A stretch of 64,000 bases of DNA. Origin: Ligustrum vulgare. Taxonomy: Eukaryota; Streptophyta; Magnoliopsida; Lamiales; Oleaceae. The notes below the pieces were generated by a model that made no database searches, was not told where the DNA came from, and was given only the letters and a program-made list of their open reading frames with translations. The position numbers and the translations under genes are program-made. The DNA is taken from positions 8,680,014 to 8,744,013 of the forward strand of contig OY743169.1 of the NCBI GenBank assembly GCA_963555705.1, read 5' to 3'. Positions 22,880 through 34,623 of the stretch are shown here, piece after piece (the first letter of the stretch is position 1; each line of letters opens with the position of its first letter).

Positions 22880-23782
22880 ATCCCCATTGATGTTAATATT
22901 TGGAACAAACAACTAGAACGGAAAGCATGCCACTATCCTTCCTACTTGAGAATTCTTCTAATCCGACATCTGAAAACCGCATCTATATGCCCAGAAGTAC
23001 ATAAATATCATAATTACATAACTTAATACATGTCCAGTTGCATTTAAAGGCATAACGGCATGCCTGCCGTTACGAAACAACTAAAATGGAAAGTGTGCCG
23101 CTATCCTTCATACTTGAGAATTATTCTAATCCGACATCCAAAAACCACATCTATATGCCCATAAGTACAGAAATATCGTAATTACATAACTTAATACCTA
23201 TCCAGATGCATTTAAAGGTATAACGGCATGCCTGCCGTTACGACACGACTAAAACGGTAAGCGTGCCGCTATCCTTCATACTTGAGAATTCTTCTAATCC
23301 GACATCTGAAAACTGCATCTATATGCCCAGAAGTACATAAATATCATAATTACATAACTTAATACCTGTCCAGTTGCATTTAAAGGCATACCGGCATGCC
23401 TGCCGTTACGACACAACTAAAACGGCAAGCGTGCCACTATCCTTCCTACTTGAGAATTCTTCTAATCCGACATCTGAAAACCGCATCTATATGCCCAGAA
23501 GTACACAAATATCATAATTACATAACTTAATACTTGTCTGGTTGCATTTAAAAGCATAATAGCATGCCTGCCATTACGGCAACACTAGAACGGCAAACGT
23601 GCCACTATCCTTCCTATTTAAGCATTCTTCTATTTTGACATTCGAAAACCACATCTATATGCCCAGAAGTACATAAATATCGTAATTACATAACTTAATA
23701 CATGTCCGGTTGCATTTAAAAGCATAATGGCATGCCTGTCGTTACGGCATAACTAGAATGTCAAGCACGCCACTATCCTTCC
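22880..23782. repeat. 168-bp tandem repeat, about 5 copies, interrupted by the Tat element
   Basis: ATTCTTCTA markers lie at 22952, 23120, 23288, 23456 and 23624, exactly 168 bp apart. Removing 23783-35301 puts the next marker (35311) again 168 bp on, so the array resumes for a short stretch at 35302-35320. Each unit carries ATAACGGCATGCCTGCCGTTA and an ACTAAAACGGCAAGCGTGCC half-site. Length is satellite-like, but copy number is low and the array is internal to the MULE. Confidence 0.9.
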
Positions 23783-24466
23783 TGTTGAGACCAAGCCCAA
23801 AAAGGAGTACAATGAACCACCAGCGAGGGCCCAATAGAGGCCCAATGGACCATGGCCCATGGCTAAAGTTTAGGATATCTCCTTGGGTCAACTGTCGAGG
23901 TGGAACAGCATATGAACTTCTTTAGCCGAACTGGTTTATGTCTAGCCGAGGTGTTTTATGTTTAGCCGGGGTGCTCCATGGTAACACCTCGGATGAGTGA
24001 TGGGACAATGGATGGAGTCAAAGATGTGATACCGCCTTTATCAAAAAGTGACAGGCACCCATCCCCTACCAACGTAGCAATTATTACTTCCAAAAAGTAA
24101 AATCTTCCTCTCAAACAGTTAGGGTAAATACACGTGTAAAGTTTGCCACGTGTTGCAATCCGAAACAACAACTTCCTCTATAAATAAGACATTCCTTTCA
24201 TCCAAAGGGGGTTAGCATTTTCACTCTCTTAACTGAATATATTTAGTTTCACTCCCCTTTCTCTCTTTTACACACTTATATTTCCCCGCACTCAATTTAT
24301 ATTTGCTTGAAATGAGCACTGACTTTGGCATCGGAGTGTAAACGGGAGCCACCTCGGCCCCCTTTGCAAACTGATTGTTTGTCACAATGCGCAAGAGATC
24401 CACGTGTTCAAGAGGGAGGAGCTGAGAAGTGTTGGTCCAAAGTCCAGTCAGATTTTGTGGTCAATA
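23783..24466 (+). repeat. 5' LTR of the Tat element, 684 bp
   Basis: It starts TGTTGAGACC and ends GTGGTCAATA (CA changed to TA relative to the 3' LTR). TCTATAAATAAG at 24177-24188 is the TATA box. A third, solo copy lies inverted at 15702-16324. Confidence 0.9.
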
Positions 24467-24490
24467 TTTTGTCACCGTCTGTGTGAAACC
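24467..24490 (+). other. Decayed primer-binding region of the Tat element
   Basis: TTTTGTCACCGTCTGTGTG follows the 5' LTR. It resembles the GGCGCCGTCTGTGGG string found after the 5' LTR in Tat-type elements such as RIRE2, with changes in the GGCGCC part. Confidence 0.5.
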
Positions 24491-24599
24491 ATACTGCTAA
24501 CCACGAAAAAGCATGGTAAAAAGCAGTACAAAAAAGGAAACCCTGAAAAAGGGCGAATAACCTCTTGCAAAAGAGCGAAGAACTACAAGAACTTTGAAA

Positions 24600-24770
24600 C
24601 ATAAGTTTATTAACCTTGAAAAAAAGGCGTGAAACTTTGGAACATAAGTTTATCAACCTTGAAAAAGGCGTGGAACTGTGAAACATAAGTTTATCAACCT
24701 TGAAAAAGGCGTGAAACTTTGAAACATAAGTTTAAAAACCTTGAAAAAGGCTTAGAATTTTGAGATAAAA
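24600..24770 (+). repeat. Leader tandem repeats (about 44-60 bp)
   Basis: AACATAAGTTTATCAACCTT followed by GAAAAAGGCGTGAAACTTTG recurs at least four times with small changes in the untranslated leader between primer site and gag. There is no coding content. Confidence 0.85.
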
Positions 24771-24819
24771 GTTCACCTATCTTTGAAAGAAAAGATAAAA
24801 CCAAGAAATTGCTCTGAAC

Positions 24820-26476
24820 ATGAATGAAAGTGACGATGATATTAACCTTCGTAGCAGTAGAAATGACCAGCACAGCGAGGAAGAGGCTCCCCAGAGGCCT
24901 CATGAGAACACAAATGAGGGGGTGGCCCAACCTAACCCTCCGCGCCGGCACCGAAATCGCCGCATGCTGCGAGATATGACTCACATGGCAGCCCAGATGT
25001 TGGAAATGCAAAAACAGTAGATAGAACAAACTGCTGCGATGAATTCCTACATGGCTAGAGGGTATGTTATAAACGAGCCCATGATGCGCCCGAAATACTC
25101 GCAGCCACATTACTCACCATCTGAGGCAGCTTCTGCCTCCTATTATTATCAAGATCCGTAGGCATATACTGAGGTGGAATCCATTCCTTTCAACGAAGAG
25201 GACCCGGTGCATGAAGCACCAAGAGCACAAGATCAACCCCCTATTAGCCGCAGGGAGGCTTCGACCTTCGAAGTCTGGTAGCGTTTTTAGCCTAATAGGG
25301 GGATTATTCCAAGAGCGATGGCTTGAAGAAGCCTTGTCACGGAGCCAAATGAGTAAAGACAAGTATGATACAGGGGTGGAGAAATTGAGCCCCACATATG
25401 AGCCTAGGAATAGGCGAGAAAGAAGGGCAGAAGCAGCTCGGACCAAATCTCCTAATGGTCTTCCAACCTTTGAAAGGCCAAACTATAGCCAAGTTTTGCC
25501 ACCACGAGGGAAAAATTACGCTTAGCTGCATTACGGCTAGCACCATGACCCGATGCACTCCGGTCATGACGAAAACAGTGAATTACCGTCATACGAGCTA
25601 GATGACGAAGAGGAAATAAGCCCCTTCACGGAGGGCATCCGAAGGTGCCCAGTGCCCCATGACTTTGAAATGCCAGAAATAACGAAGTATTCTGGCCGAG
25701 GTGACCCTGATGATCACCTGTTAAACTACCGCGCTAGCATGGAAATAGCTAGAGCCACTCCGGCACTGAAGTGCAAAGCCTTTGCTTTAACCCTTGAGGG
25801 AAGTGCTATACGATGGTACAAAAAACTCCCTCCTGGTAGCATCCACAGCTGGAGAGATTTGAAGGCAGCCTTCAAAAATGGTTTTGTTTCCTCCAGGCCT
25901 GGCCAGCTCCCACTCCAACGCCTTCAGGACTTAAGGGAAGGAAAGGAGGAATCTTTGAAGAGAATTACCTAGCCCGGTTTACTGAAGAGATGCACATTTG
26001 TGAGAACATCACCGAGGCGGAGATGTTTTCCGCATTAAAAGAGGGGCTAGACATGACTAGCATGTTTTGGAGGGATGTCCGAAGCAGAAAGCCTAGAGAT
26101 TACAATGCCCTGGTAGATCTGATGAAGGAAGAGATCGTCTCAGAAGAGATGGCTAGGGCCACAGACAATCTTCCTCAAAGGAGATACAATCTTGGGTACC
26201 CCCAATGAAGCGAACCCTAGGAAAGGAGGAAATAAGGATAGATTCGGCAGTAGCCGAAGTAGGGCACCACGCCCATTTTCGAGAACCGAGTCCAGCTATG
26301 CAGCGGAGATCACTGAGGCTATCCCCAACTTGCACTCCAACGCCCCCTCGTCGAGTCCCACCACGGCCCAGGGGAGAATGGAAGGTGGCCGAAGTGGGAA
26401 GCAGCCTATGGTTGGGGCTTAGTGCGCCTACCACAGGTAATATGGCCACACAACGAAAGATTATAGGGAAATACAC
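24820..26476 (+). pseudogene. Tat gag, broken into several frames
   Basis: Gag would form the cytoplasmic virus-like particle. The first segment (24820-25020) is acidic then basic (PPRRHRNRRM) and stops at 25018. A middle segment (25553-25972) carries the retrotransposon gag fold: EMPEITKYSGRGDPDDH followed by ALTLEGSAIRWYKKLPPGSI. A further segment (25990-26208) continues ENITEAEMFSALKEGLD in another frame. A histidine/tyrosine-rich CAYHR.YGHTT zinc-like stretch lies near 26428-26460, the usual C-terminal mark of Tat gag. At least four stops or frameshifts separate these. Spacing to the protease downstream is normal. Identification of the gag core is firm; exact ends are not. Confidence 0.85.
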
Positions 26477-26865
26477 ATGTTAGCGGACCAAAAGGCACAC
26501 GAAAGAAGGGGAAGTGATTTCTCTCCTGACAAAGGAAAAACACAAAAACCAGGTAACCAAAAGTTTAACCAGCTGATAAGCGAGCTCCATGGAAGAGTCC
26601 AACCAAAGAAAGAATTGACAGTCGACAAAGAGACAGGAGCAAAGGTCAGGATAACTCCTCGGCACATGCTAAAGATACGAGAGAGCCACCTATTCCTACA
26701 AATGATCCATCGATTCGCGAAATCGACACAATATTGGGAGGCCCCCATCCAGGTGGAAGTACAAATAACTCCCAGAAGAGGTATATCAAAGAAGCCAAGC
26801 AGCCCGCCAACATGAATTATCACATCCATTCACATCCTGTTGGGATGCCTCAGACAGAATATATC

Positions 26866-27330
26866 ACATTCACCCAGGATGACGCTATTGGGGTGCATTT
26901 TCCGCATAATGACGCGTTAGTTATCAGGGTAGTGATAGCTCAGAATGACGAATGATGGTGGACGATGGTGCCTCAGTAAACGTGATTTATAGAGTAACTT
27001 TTGATAAAATGGGGATTAGCACCCCACCCATTCCAGTCTCAGATCCAATATATGGGTTCACTGGGGATAGCATAACTCCCAGGGATCCATAACCCCTATG
27101 ACTGAGGTGGGGCAAGCACCAACTTTCTCCAGAATCCCCATGGAATTCTTGATTGTAGACAAAATCTCTTCTTATCATGGCTCAATTGGAAGGCCGGGTC
27201 TCATTGACTTGGGGGCTGCAACCCATACAAAATACATTTGCATGAAATTCTCCATGGAGCATGGTGTTGCAACTGTAAGGGGAAGCCAAACTGAATCACA
27301 GGCCTGTTACACAAACGCTATCCGAAAATT
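26866..27330 (+). pseudogene. Tat aspartic protease
   Basis: The retroviral-type protease would mature the Gag-Pol polyprotein. ITFTQDDAIGVHFPHNDALV leads to the catalytic triad VDDGASVNVIY (about 26955-26990), which is preserved, but a frame change near 26953 separates the two parts and another near 27090 separates the remainder (VGQAPTFSRIPMEFLIVD, from 27098). The order gag, protease, RT is normal for Ty3/gypsy. The domain is recognisable but not translatable as one protein. Confidence 0.8.
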
Positions 27331-27589
27331 TCAAGACCGGAGCTTGAACATGATCAGAGATGTGGCAATGGCCGAGGCTACTCCAGACCCTGAAAGACTG
27401 GGTGGAGGGCCCTCAGAAAGTGAAGATGTTGCAATGACGCCGGAAGAGGATCTAGCAGATCTAGACCCAAGAATGGCCGGAGATAATTGCTCTACCCCAG
27501 CTGAAAGAATGGAATGCTTTGGTGTTGATCCACTTGATCCAATCAAGGAGTTGCAAATTGGATTAGACTCATCGGTTGAATACAAAGAT

Positions 27590-28575
27590 CAACTAAAAGG
27601 CTTCTTACTTAAGAACCTCGATGTATTTGAATGGAAACATGATGACATGATTGGAATTGATCCTAAAGTGGCCTGTCATAGACTCCAGCTTGATCCAAGA
27701 AGCCCTGGGCACAGGAAAAAGAGAAGACCGATGAGCTCTGATAAGTACGAGGCCTTGAAAGAAGAGGTGACGAAGCTATTGAAAAATGGTTTTATCAGAG
27801 AGTCCCGGTATCAGAAGTGGGTATCAAACCCTGTTTTGGTCCCAAAACAAAATGGGAAACTGAGAGTGTGTATTGATTTCTCGAATTTAAACCAGGCATG
27901 CCCTAAAGACAGTTTCCCCTACCTCGGATTGATCAATTAGTCGACTCTACAGCAGGACATGAGATGCTGAGCTTTATGGATGCATACTCCGGATACAATC
28001 AAATCCCCATGCATGAATCGGATGAGGAGTACACCTCGTTTATTATGGATAGGGGATTCTATTGTTACAAAGCCATACCATTTGGCTTAAAAAATGATGG
28101 AGCCACCTACCAAAGGTTGGTAAATCGTATGTTTTTGAAACAATTGGGAAACACCATGGAAGTATATGTCGATGACATGTTGGTCAAAAGTATGGTCACC
28201 ACCGAGCATATCCGCCATTTGTTAGAGGCCTTCGATGTTCTGAGAAAATATCGAATGAAGCTCAACCCAGCAAAATGCGCCTTTGGGGTAGCGTTCGGAA
28301 AATTTCTTGGATTCATGGTGAACAGGAGAGGGATTGAAGCCAATCCCGATAAAATCAAAGCTTTGCTGAACATGCGACCTCCTCGGAGCCCAAAAGAAGT
28401 GCAAAGCTTGAAGGGAAGAATCGCGGGTCTAAATCGATTCGTTTCTAAGTCCACTGACAAAGGCTTGCCATTTTTTAAGATCTTGAAGGGAGGGAAGCGA
28501 TTCCAATGGACGCCGGAATGTGAGCAAGATTTTTCCGACCTAAAATCATTCTTGGGACAGGCCCCATTATTATAA
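27590..28575 (+). pseudogene. Tat reverse transcriptase
   Basis: RT copies the element RNA into DNA. Motifs in order: HRKKRRPMSSDKYEALKEEV and NGFIRESRY (27700-27810), KWVSNPVLVPKQNGKLRVCI (27817-27876), DFSNLNQACPKDSFP, then, after a stop at 27938, DAYSGYNQIPMHESDEEYTS (27979 on), ITFGLKN-equivalent IPFGLKNDGATYQRL, and the catalytic YVDDMLVKS at about 28165-28190 with both aspartates intact. KFLGFMVNRRGIEANPDKIK closes the thumb. The PKIDQLVD region between palm motifs is shifted by an indel near 27930. The DAYSGYNQI motif is a Tat feature. Only the 27938 break and the stop at 28573 separate it from an otherwise well-preserved domain. Confidence 0.92.
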
Positions 28576-28599
28576 AAATCGAAGGCTGGTGAACCACTC

Positions 28600-28985
28600 T
28601 ATTTGTATTTGGCCGTGTCAAAAGAGGCTGTTAGCTCAGTATTGGTCAAAGAGGAGGATGAGAATCAGTTCCTCGTGTATTATGTAAGCAAAGCCATGCT
28701 GGATACAGAAACGCGTTACCCAGATAGGGAAAAACTTGCTCTCTCGTTGATCACAACAACTCGCATACTCCGCCCCTACTTTCAGTCGCACTCCATACAT
28801 GTTCTCACAAACTTTCCTATGAGGCAAGTATTGAAGAAACCAGACGTATCTGGGAGGTTAATGAAATGGGCAATAGAAATCAGCCAGTACGACCTGCATT
28901 ATGAGCCTCGGATAGCTATAAAGGGTCAAGCATTAGAAAATTTTATAGTGGAGTTCACGCATCCGACCAAGGTGGAGATGATTGA
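28600..28985 (+). pseudogene. Tat RNase H (primary)
   Basis: RNase H removes the RNA template. LYLAVSKEAVSSVLVKEEDE opens the domain, followed by QFLVYYVSKAMLDTETRYPD and KLALSLITTTRILRPYFQ, the usual Ty3/gypsy order. The first catalytic aspartate position reads LAVS rather than LAVSD-type variants, typical of this lineage, where the primary RNase H is degenerate and a second domain takes over. It is in frame from 28603 to the next domain at about 28990, and separated from RT by one stop. Confidence 0.85.
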
Positions 28986-28989
28986 TAAC

Positions 28990-29480
28990 TCGGAGGATAG
29001 CCGTGAATGGAAATTGTTCGTTGACGGGTCCTCAGCTGAAGGAAGATCCGGGGCGGGGATATTACTAATAAGTCCAGAAAGATACAAACTGACAGTGCTA
29101 TCCGCTTTGGCTTTAAAGCCTCAAACAACGTTGCAGAGTACAAGGCGCTCTTAGATGGACTAAGGGCTTGCAAAAGCTCTAAAGATTAAGTCTGTAGTAG
29201 CAAATAGTGACTCGCAGCTTGTTGTAAGCCAGTTTAACGGATAGTTTTCTGCCAAAGAGCCGGCCATGGTTGCTTACTTGAAGAAAGTGAAAGATTTAGC
29301 CGTGCACTTCGGAAAAATGGAGTTACATCATATTCTCAGAACTAAGAATTCCAATGCAGATGCTTTATCTAAACTAGCAAGCAGTAATGATTCCGAGCTC
29401 CACAATATGGTTCCACTTGAGCATTTGCCGACTTCTTCCATTGAGCCAGGAACGGGAATTTTGGCAATAGAAGAAGAAGG
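28990..29480 (+). pseudogene. Tat additional RNase H (aRH)
   Basis: A second, archaeal/plant-type RNase H follows the first: WKLFVDGSSAEGRSGAGILL (about 29008-29067) contains the first catalytic aspartate in FVDGSS. After a frame change near 29130 come SQLVVSQFNG (about 29212) and, from 29266, VAYLKKVKDLAVHFGKMELH with the closing NSNADALSKLAS motif (29350-29385), whose aspartate is catalytic in relatives. The aRH is diagnostic for the Tat lineage of plant Ty3/gypsy elements and is the main reason for that assignment. Stops at 29152 and near 29240 disrupt it. Confidence 0.88.
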
Positions 29481-29599
29481 ATCTTGGATGAGTCCTATAC
29501 TGGCATACTTGAAGCATCAAACAATACCAGACGAGCCGGAAGTAGCTCGGAGATTGCAAAGATATGCCGCAAATTTTGTACTCTTGGATGATCTGCTTT

Positions 29600-30720
29600 A
29601 TAAACGGAGCTACACCTCTCCTCTGTTGTGATGTGTTGGGCCGGAGGAAGAACAATATATAATGAAAGAAATCCATGAGGGCAATTGTGGTAACCACACT
29701 GGGGCGTTATCGCTGGCTCGGAAAGCCCTCCAACAGGAATATTTTTGGCCAACTATGCGAAAGGACTCTCATGACTTCGTTCGAAAGTGCGATAAATGCC
29801 AGAGACATGAGATCATACCGCATCACAAATTAACTGTGGTAACTAGCCCTTGGCCTTTTTCTAAGTGGGGGATTGATATTATTGATCCTATGCCCAGAGA
29901 TGCTGGTAACAATTGTTTTGCAATAGTGACAATTGACTACTTCACCAAGTGGGTCGAGGTGGAACCCCTGATGAGGATTACCGAGGTCAACACCACCAAG
30001 TTCATCTGGAAGAATATTATATGTAGATTTGGAATACCGCACTCATTGGTTAGTGATAATGCAAAACAGTTCAAAAACAGAAGCATTGATGAATTGTGAG
30101 ACGATTTGGGAATTAAAAAATTATTCTCGTCTCCGCATCATCCACAAGCTAATGGGCAGGTAGAATCCGTGAACAAGACCATAAAAAACACCCTAAAAAG
30201 GAAGTTGGAATCCAAAAAAGGCGCATGGGTAGATGAACTCCCACAAGTATTATGGGTACTTCGGACCACCTCGCACACTGCCACCAGTGAAACGCCTTTC
30301 TCCCTGGCATATGGATCCGAGGCGGTATGTCCAGTTGAAATTGGGGTGCCTTCTCTTCGTCAAATCCATTATGACAAGGCGGGAAACGAAGAAGCACAAG
30401 GACAAACTTGGATTTCCTCCTGGGTGACTTTCAAATAGTAATGGCCAAGTACCAGAAAAAATGGCCAGCTACTACAACAAAAGAGTAAAGGGTCGGCACT
30501 TTAACATTGGGAATTTAGTCCTTAAAAAGGTCCTTCCCTCTACTCAAGAACCGGGAGTAGGGACTTTAGGTCCTAATTGGGAAGGTCATTATAAAGTCAC
30601 CGCCGAGGTAGTACTCGGTACTACCCAGTACGTACATGATCGAAGACCTATCTGGGGTACCTTTGTGTAATCCTTGGAACACGGATCACCTTCGTCTCTA
30701 TTATCAACAAAATCAAATTC
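29600..30720 (+). pseudogene. Tat integrase
   Basis: Integrase inserts the cDNA. The HHCC zinc domain is clear: HEGNCGNHTGALSLARKALQ then FVRKCDKCQRH (29668-29815). The catalytic core follows: WGIDIIDPMPRD with the first aspartate, SLVSDNAKQF with the second (about 30047-30076), and PHHPQANGQVESVNK with the glutamate (30133-30170); a stop at 30097 lies between the last two. LWVLRTTSHTATSETPFSLA completes the core. The C-terminal part (30461-30670, VLPSTQEPGVGTLGPNWEGH) matches the usual Ty3 tail, with shifts around 30430 and 30670. All three catalytic residues are present, though the protein is interrupted. Confidence 0.92.
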
Positions 30721-31320
30721 CTCTTCGATGATTACAATATCTCCACATAATTTTAATGAAAATTTGAAGTGGGTGACGTTAAGGATTGCATCAACTACTG
30801 TTCGGTAAACATAGTGGATATTAAAAATACCTAAATTATTTTGTTCATAGGAGGCCACAACTCCATTATACTTGAACTTTGTTAGGAAAGGGACTCTTAT
30901 AAGCCCGTACTACGATCACTGCGTATTGGTTGAACGTATTTAACACCATCAGTAGGAGCTTGTCCAAACTAATAATCGTAGGGAAGAAGAATCTCAGGTG
31001 TTACGAAGTATAAATCAAATATATTCAAATGTCTGTCAAAATCAGATCTAACCAGTAAACATGAATGCCTTAAGCTATTTAGATCTGAGGGACTATCTTT
31101 GTACAATGCATTTAGAATGCGCTTGCGTCTAGAAGGTGTTTACGTTTAGAAGCATTCATTCACACTTAAACAAATGACGTTGTACCAACCAAAAACTTGT
31201 GTACACAACTGTTGACCTTCGCAAAATGATCAAAACATTGAGCTAAACAAATCATTAAGTTTATAATTCAACGTATTTACAATTCAAAGTGTCATTACAT
31301 TCACAATTTAAAATTCGAGA
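30721..31320. other. Non-coding spacer between integrase and antisense ORF
   Basis: About 600 bp, AT-rich, with no convincing frame in either direction. The opposing reading directions of integrase and the antisense ORF both end toward it, so it may hold convergent terminators, but no specific signal can be named. Confidence 0.5.
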
Positions 31321-31326
31321 AATAAA

Positions 31327-33677
31327 CTAAAAGCTAACTAGCCGCAGCCACACCCTATTGCCACATTCACTGGGGGGGTCTTTGGCAGAATCTCTGCCTG
31401 GTACGATCTGGAAGGAGTTAGAGGGAACATCAATAGGAGGATCTTCCCCTAAATCTTGTGGCTCGGGATATAAGGCCTCGATCTGGAAAATGTCCAAATC
31501 TGGGAAAGCCTCTTTTACATCTCCCAAGGCCATCCTAGCCCCAATGTTCCCAAAAACCCTCTGCATAGCTTCATACTCAGGGGTCTCTTCAAAAGTATCC
31601 TTGAAGTCCTGAACTGCTCTCGACACTTCGACCCCCAGAACCTCCTTCACCCTTGTTGCAGTAGTACGTTCCAAGGCCTCAGCAATTCTGGAGTCAATAT
31701 GTTTCTCCAGGGAGGCATAATCCTCCTCAGCCTTCTTCCTAGCCTCTACCTCCCCTTGTAGCTTAGAGGTGACTTCTGCCACCTCAGCTGCCAGCTTGGC
31801 TTTCGTGGATTTGCTTCTGCTAAGGCTGAGCTGCCACATCTGACTCTGAGGCCTGGAGGTCATGCTTCAGTTTCTCGTTATCTTCCTGGAGACGCTTCGC
31901 GTGAGCCCTCTCCTCTGAGGAAGATTTACTGGCTATGGACAGCTGAGTTTTAAGACCATTAATCTCCTTCAGCATGTTGTCCGCATGACGGAGTGCAGTC
32001 TCAGCATCTTTCATGTCCCGTTGTGCCTCCTCCATTGAAGATTCCACCTCATCAATAAGGGTCAGTGCTCTAGCATTTATAGCTTTGGCAGTAAGTAACT
32101 TTCGGGATGGAGTGGCACTGGAAGAGAAGGCAGACCAGCCTTCTGTCCAAAATTGCTCGGTGACCAAGGCAGCCCTGGAAGTAGGAGAATTGGGGGAGTC
32201 AAATAAAGTAGGATTGAAGGTGACGTCCTTGGGGAGGACACTGGCTTTAATCTGTTTTAGTTCTTCTGCCCCCGCAAGTGTCACTTCATAAGCCAGGTCA
32301 GGGATAGACACGGAAAGCTCGTCCTCCAAGTCTTAGGTCTCTGGTGGCGGAGGAGCAGAGGTGGTATCCTTCCCCCTCCTGAGCCTCTTCAGAGGGGCGA
32401 GCTCCTCCTCGGATATAGGTTCGGAAATATCCTCGGATAAGGGAGATGGCACCGAGACATTCTTAGACTCCCTTTCCCTCTTAGAGCCACCCATATCTGA
32501 CCTCTTTCCCCTCCCCGTTGCTGTGACCCTCTTAGGTTCAGCCTATAAGCTATGAAGGCAGTAAGAAAACAAACTCACTTATAGCTCGCATAAGGGCGTG
32601 CTTAACAAAAAGCGTGTTCTGTTGGATGACCTCCTGAAAAGTGCCCCAGTAAGCGAATACTCGCCGCACTGCCGGTAAATCTGCGTCGGAGAGGAGGCAG
32701 GAAAAAGTGTCCCCTGCCATAAACCAAAAATGTGTGAAAACAAATAAAGAAAGATGAACAGAAAATAAAAGTGAATGACACACGACACGTAAGGACGCGA
32801 AAGCAAATGCAAGACTCACTAGGTGGGGAAAGAGTTCGGGGAACGGTGATTTTTGGACTAGGGTCCAAAGGCGAGCTCTGCCACTCCCCCGCAACCCAGA
32901 ACCACTGGTTCCTCTAGTTCTTTATTGAAGTGGGATGCCCAGTAATAATAGGAGGATATGAGCCTCTGGGGGACAAGTAGTACCAGTCCTTGACATCCGA
33001 CCTCACGTCCTTATCCCTTCTAACGGACTTCTTCAGGGTATATAAGGTGTGGATGATATGCAACGAGATGGGGTAGTCAGGGTTGACCTCCTGCCACACC
33101 AGCCAAGTACCCACCGCCTACATCCAGAAATTAGAGGCCAACTGGTAGGGGCATAAGTTGTAACTCCTAAGCAGCGCCCTGAAGACGGGGTCAGGGGCAG
33201 CCTCATCCCACAGGATAAAGCATCATAGCACACAACCACTTGACCTAGGGGAGGGCTACAGGGTCGGCAAGAAGGCGTAGGGTGCACTAATCGAACCCCT
33301 TTTGGCATCCTGAATTTCTCCGATGCTCCCGCAAAATCAACGCCTCGTATTTCCGTGGAAATCTCACTACTTTCCCAAGATTCTGGGTTCGGATAAGGGT
33401 CCACATGATACCTTGACACTTTGTTCACCAGGTCCACCCAACTTTCAACTTGGGCTATTTCCTCCTCGGATACCCCTAACTCTTCCCTATGTGCCCTAAA
33501 TGGGGCCCTAATACTTAAGTCGAGGTCTTGATGACCCGAAGAAGAGCCCACTGCCTCTCCTCTTTCCAAATCCCTATCCCGCTTGCTTCGAAGCTCCTGC
33601 AAAGAGGCCTCTTCGTCAGATGATGGGTGAGCCATGTAGGTCTGGTTCTTTTCTTCTTCGCTGTCAGAATCATCCAA
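31327..33677 (-). pseudogene. Antisense coding region of the Tat element
   Basis: Long frames on the - strand between integrase and the 3' LTR: 33677-33033 (214 aa, acidic start MDDSDSEEEKNQT), 33114-32914, 32894-32550, 32329-31820 (169 aa), and 31863-31327 (178 aa). The last two are rich in Glu, Lys, Ala and Leu with heptad spacing (SMEEAQRDMKDAETALRHAD; KAEEDYASLEKHI), a predicted coiled coil of roughly 150 residues, then an acidic C-terminus. I cannot name the product. Tat elements such as Grande are known to carry an opposite-strand ORF at this position, function unknown. Here it is broken by stops or introns between the frames. GC content is higher than in the surrounding spacers, supporting real past coding use. 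Confidence 0.7.
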
Positions 33678-33689
33678 ATAAATTATACC

Positions 33690-34623
33690 ACTGCATTTCC
33701 TATTCCTCCTCTTAATTTACTCCCTAAAGAAGCGGGAACTAAAAACCGATAAAGACAATTGGCAGAAACCTCTGACACGAATCGTCATTGCCAACAGTTC
33801 CTGTGAACCCGTTCCCCCAACTCTTTCCATTTTTCTTTTTGTTCTTAAAAATGGGCCAAACTCACCAAAAGGAAAATAAAATGCAAAACAAGATTTTCAA
33901 ACCCACACTCGAAGATTAGAACTGGAAAAGCTTTGCACATACAAAGGAAAAGAAATTTACCTTCAAAAACGGATGTTTAAGATTGTATAGTCGAAGTGAA
34001 GAACACGCCAATGGAAGGTGTTGAGCGGTAGAGACGGTTTTCTGGGTGGAAAACCCTTGAAGAGATGCTGAAAGACTTACAAGAAAGGAAGAGGCGCTAC
34101 AACTTCTTGCGAAAGTGCTACTGCGAAATTTCTAAGAGTACGGTAAAGGAGAAACAATGAGAAGAAGGAGGCTTTGTAGGGAACCCAATAAATCGAAACC
34201 CTTGGTCTTTGAGCCGCATGATTAACACGGGTAACCCGCGTCTCTTGGGGGATGGGCTAATCAAAGCGCCAACTGTCGGAAGAAGGGAGAAAATCATTCA
34301 GTTACCATAGTGTCCGCCACACGCGGAAAAATGTCACCCCCCATCCCTTTCTTATTTCTTGGGAACCGATATCAGTAGCCCCCTTATATTAAATGCGCCG
34401 CCTAAGAGACATGCCTTAAGCTTGCAGCATCATATGATAATTCCTAGCTAACAGATGGCGGAATAATTATAAAATATTGGATGTAACTAGATAACGGAGT
34501 TTGGGCAAAATCGCAATCCTATAGCTGTCTAATTACCGAACGTTATCAGAACAAGATTAGTGCTTCGAGCCTATGAAAAATCCTATCCGCCCATGAATGA
34601 CCACATCGGATTTGAGGGACTAG
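33690..34623. other. Untranslated region before the 3' LTR
   Basis: No plus-strand gene. This could hold the promoter and 5' leader for the antisense ORF, which starts at 33677 and reads away from the LTR. A short purine-rich stretch, GGATTTGAGGGACTAG at 34608-34623, abuts the 3' LTR and is the likely polypurine tract. Confidence 0.55.

Noticed and set aside
22880..23782. Centromeric or subtelomeric satellite
   Set aside because: Only about five units, bounded by a MULE on both sides and sharing its palindromic motif.
22880..23782. CRISPR array
   Set aside because: The period is 168 bp, with the whole unit repeated rather than short repeats with unique spacers, and the genome is a plant.
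25211..30858. Many - strand frames across the Tat gag-pol region
   Set aside because: They shadow the conserved plus-strand domains and have no recognisable motifs, unlike the antisense region at 31327-33677.
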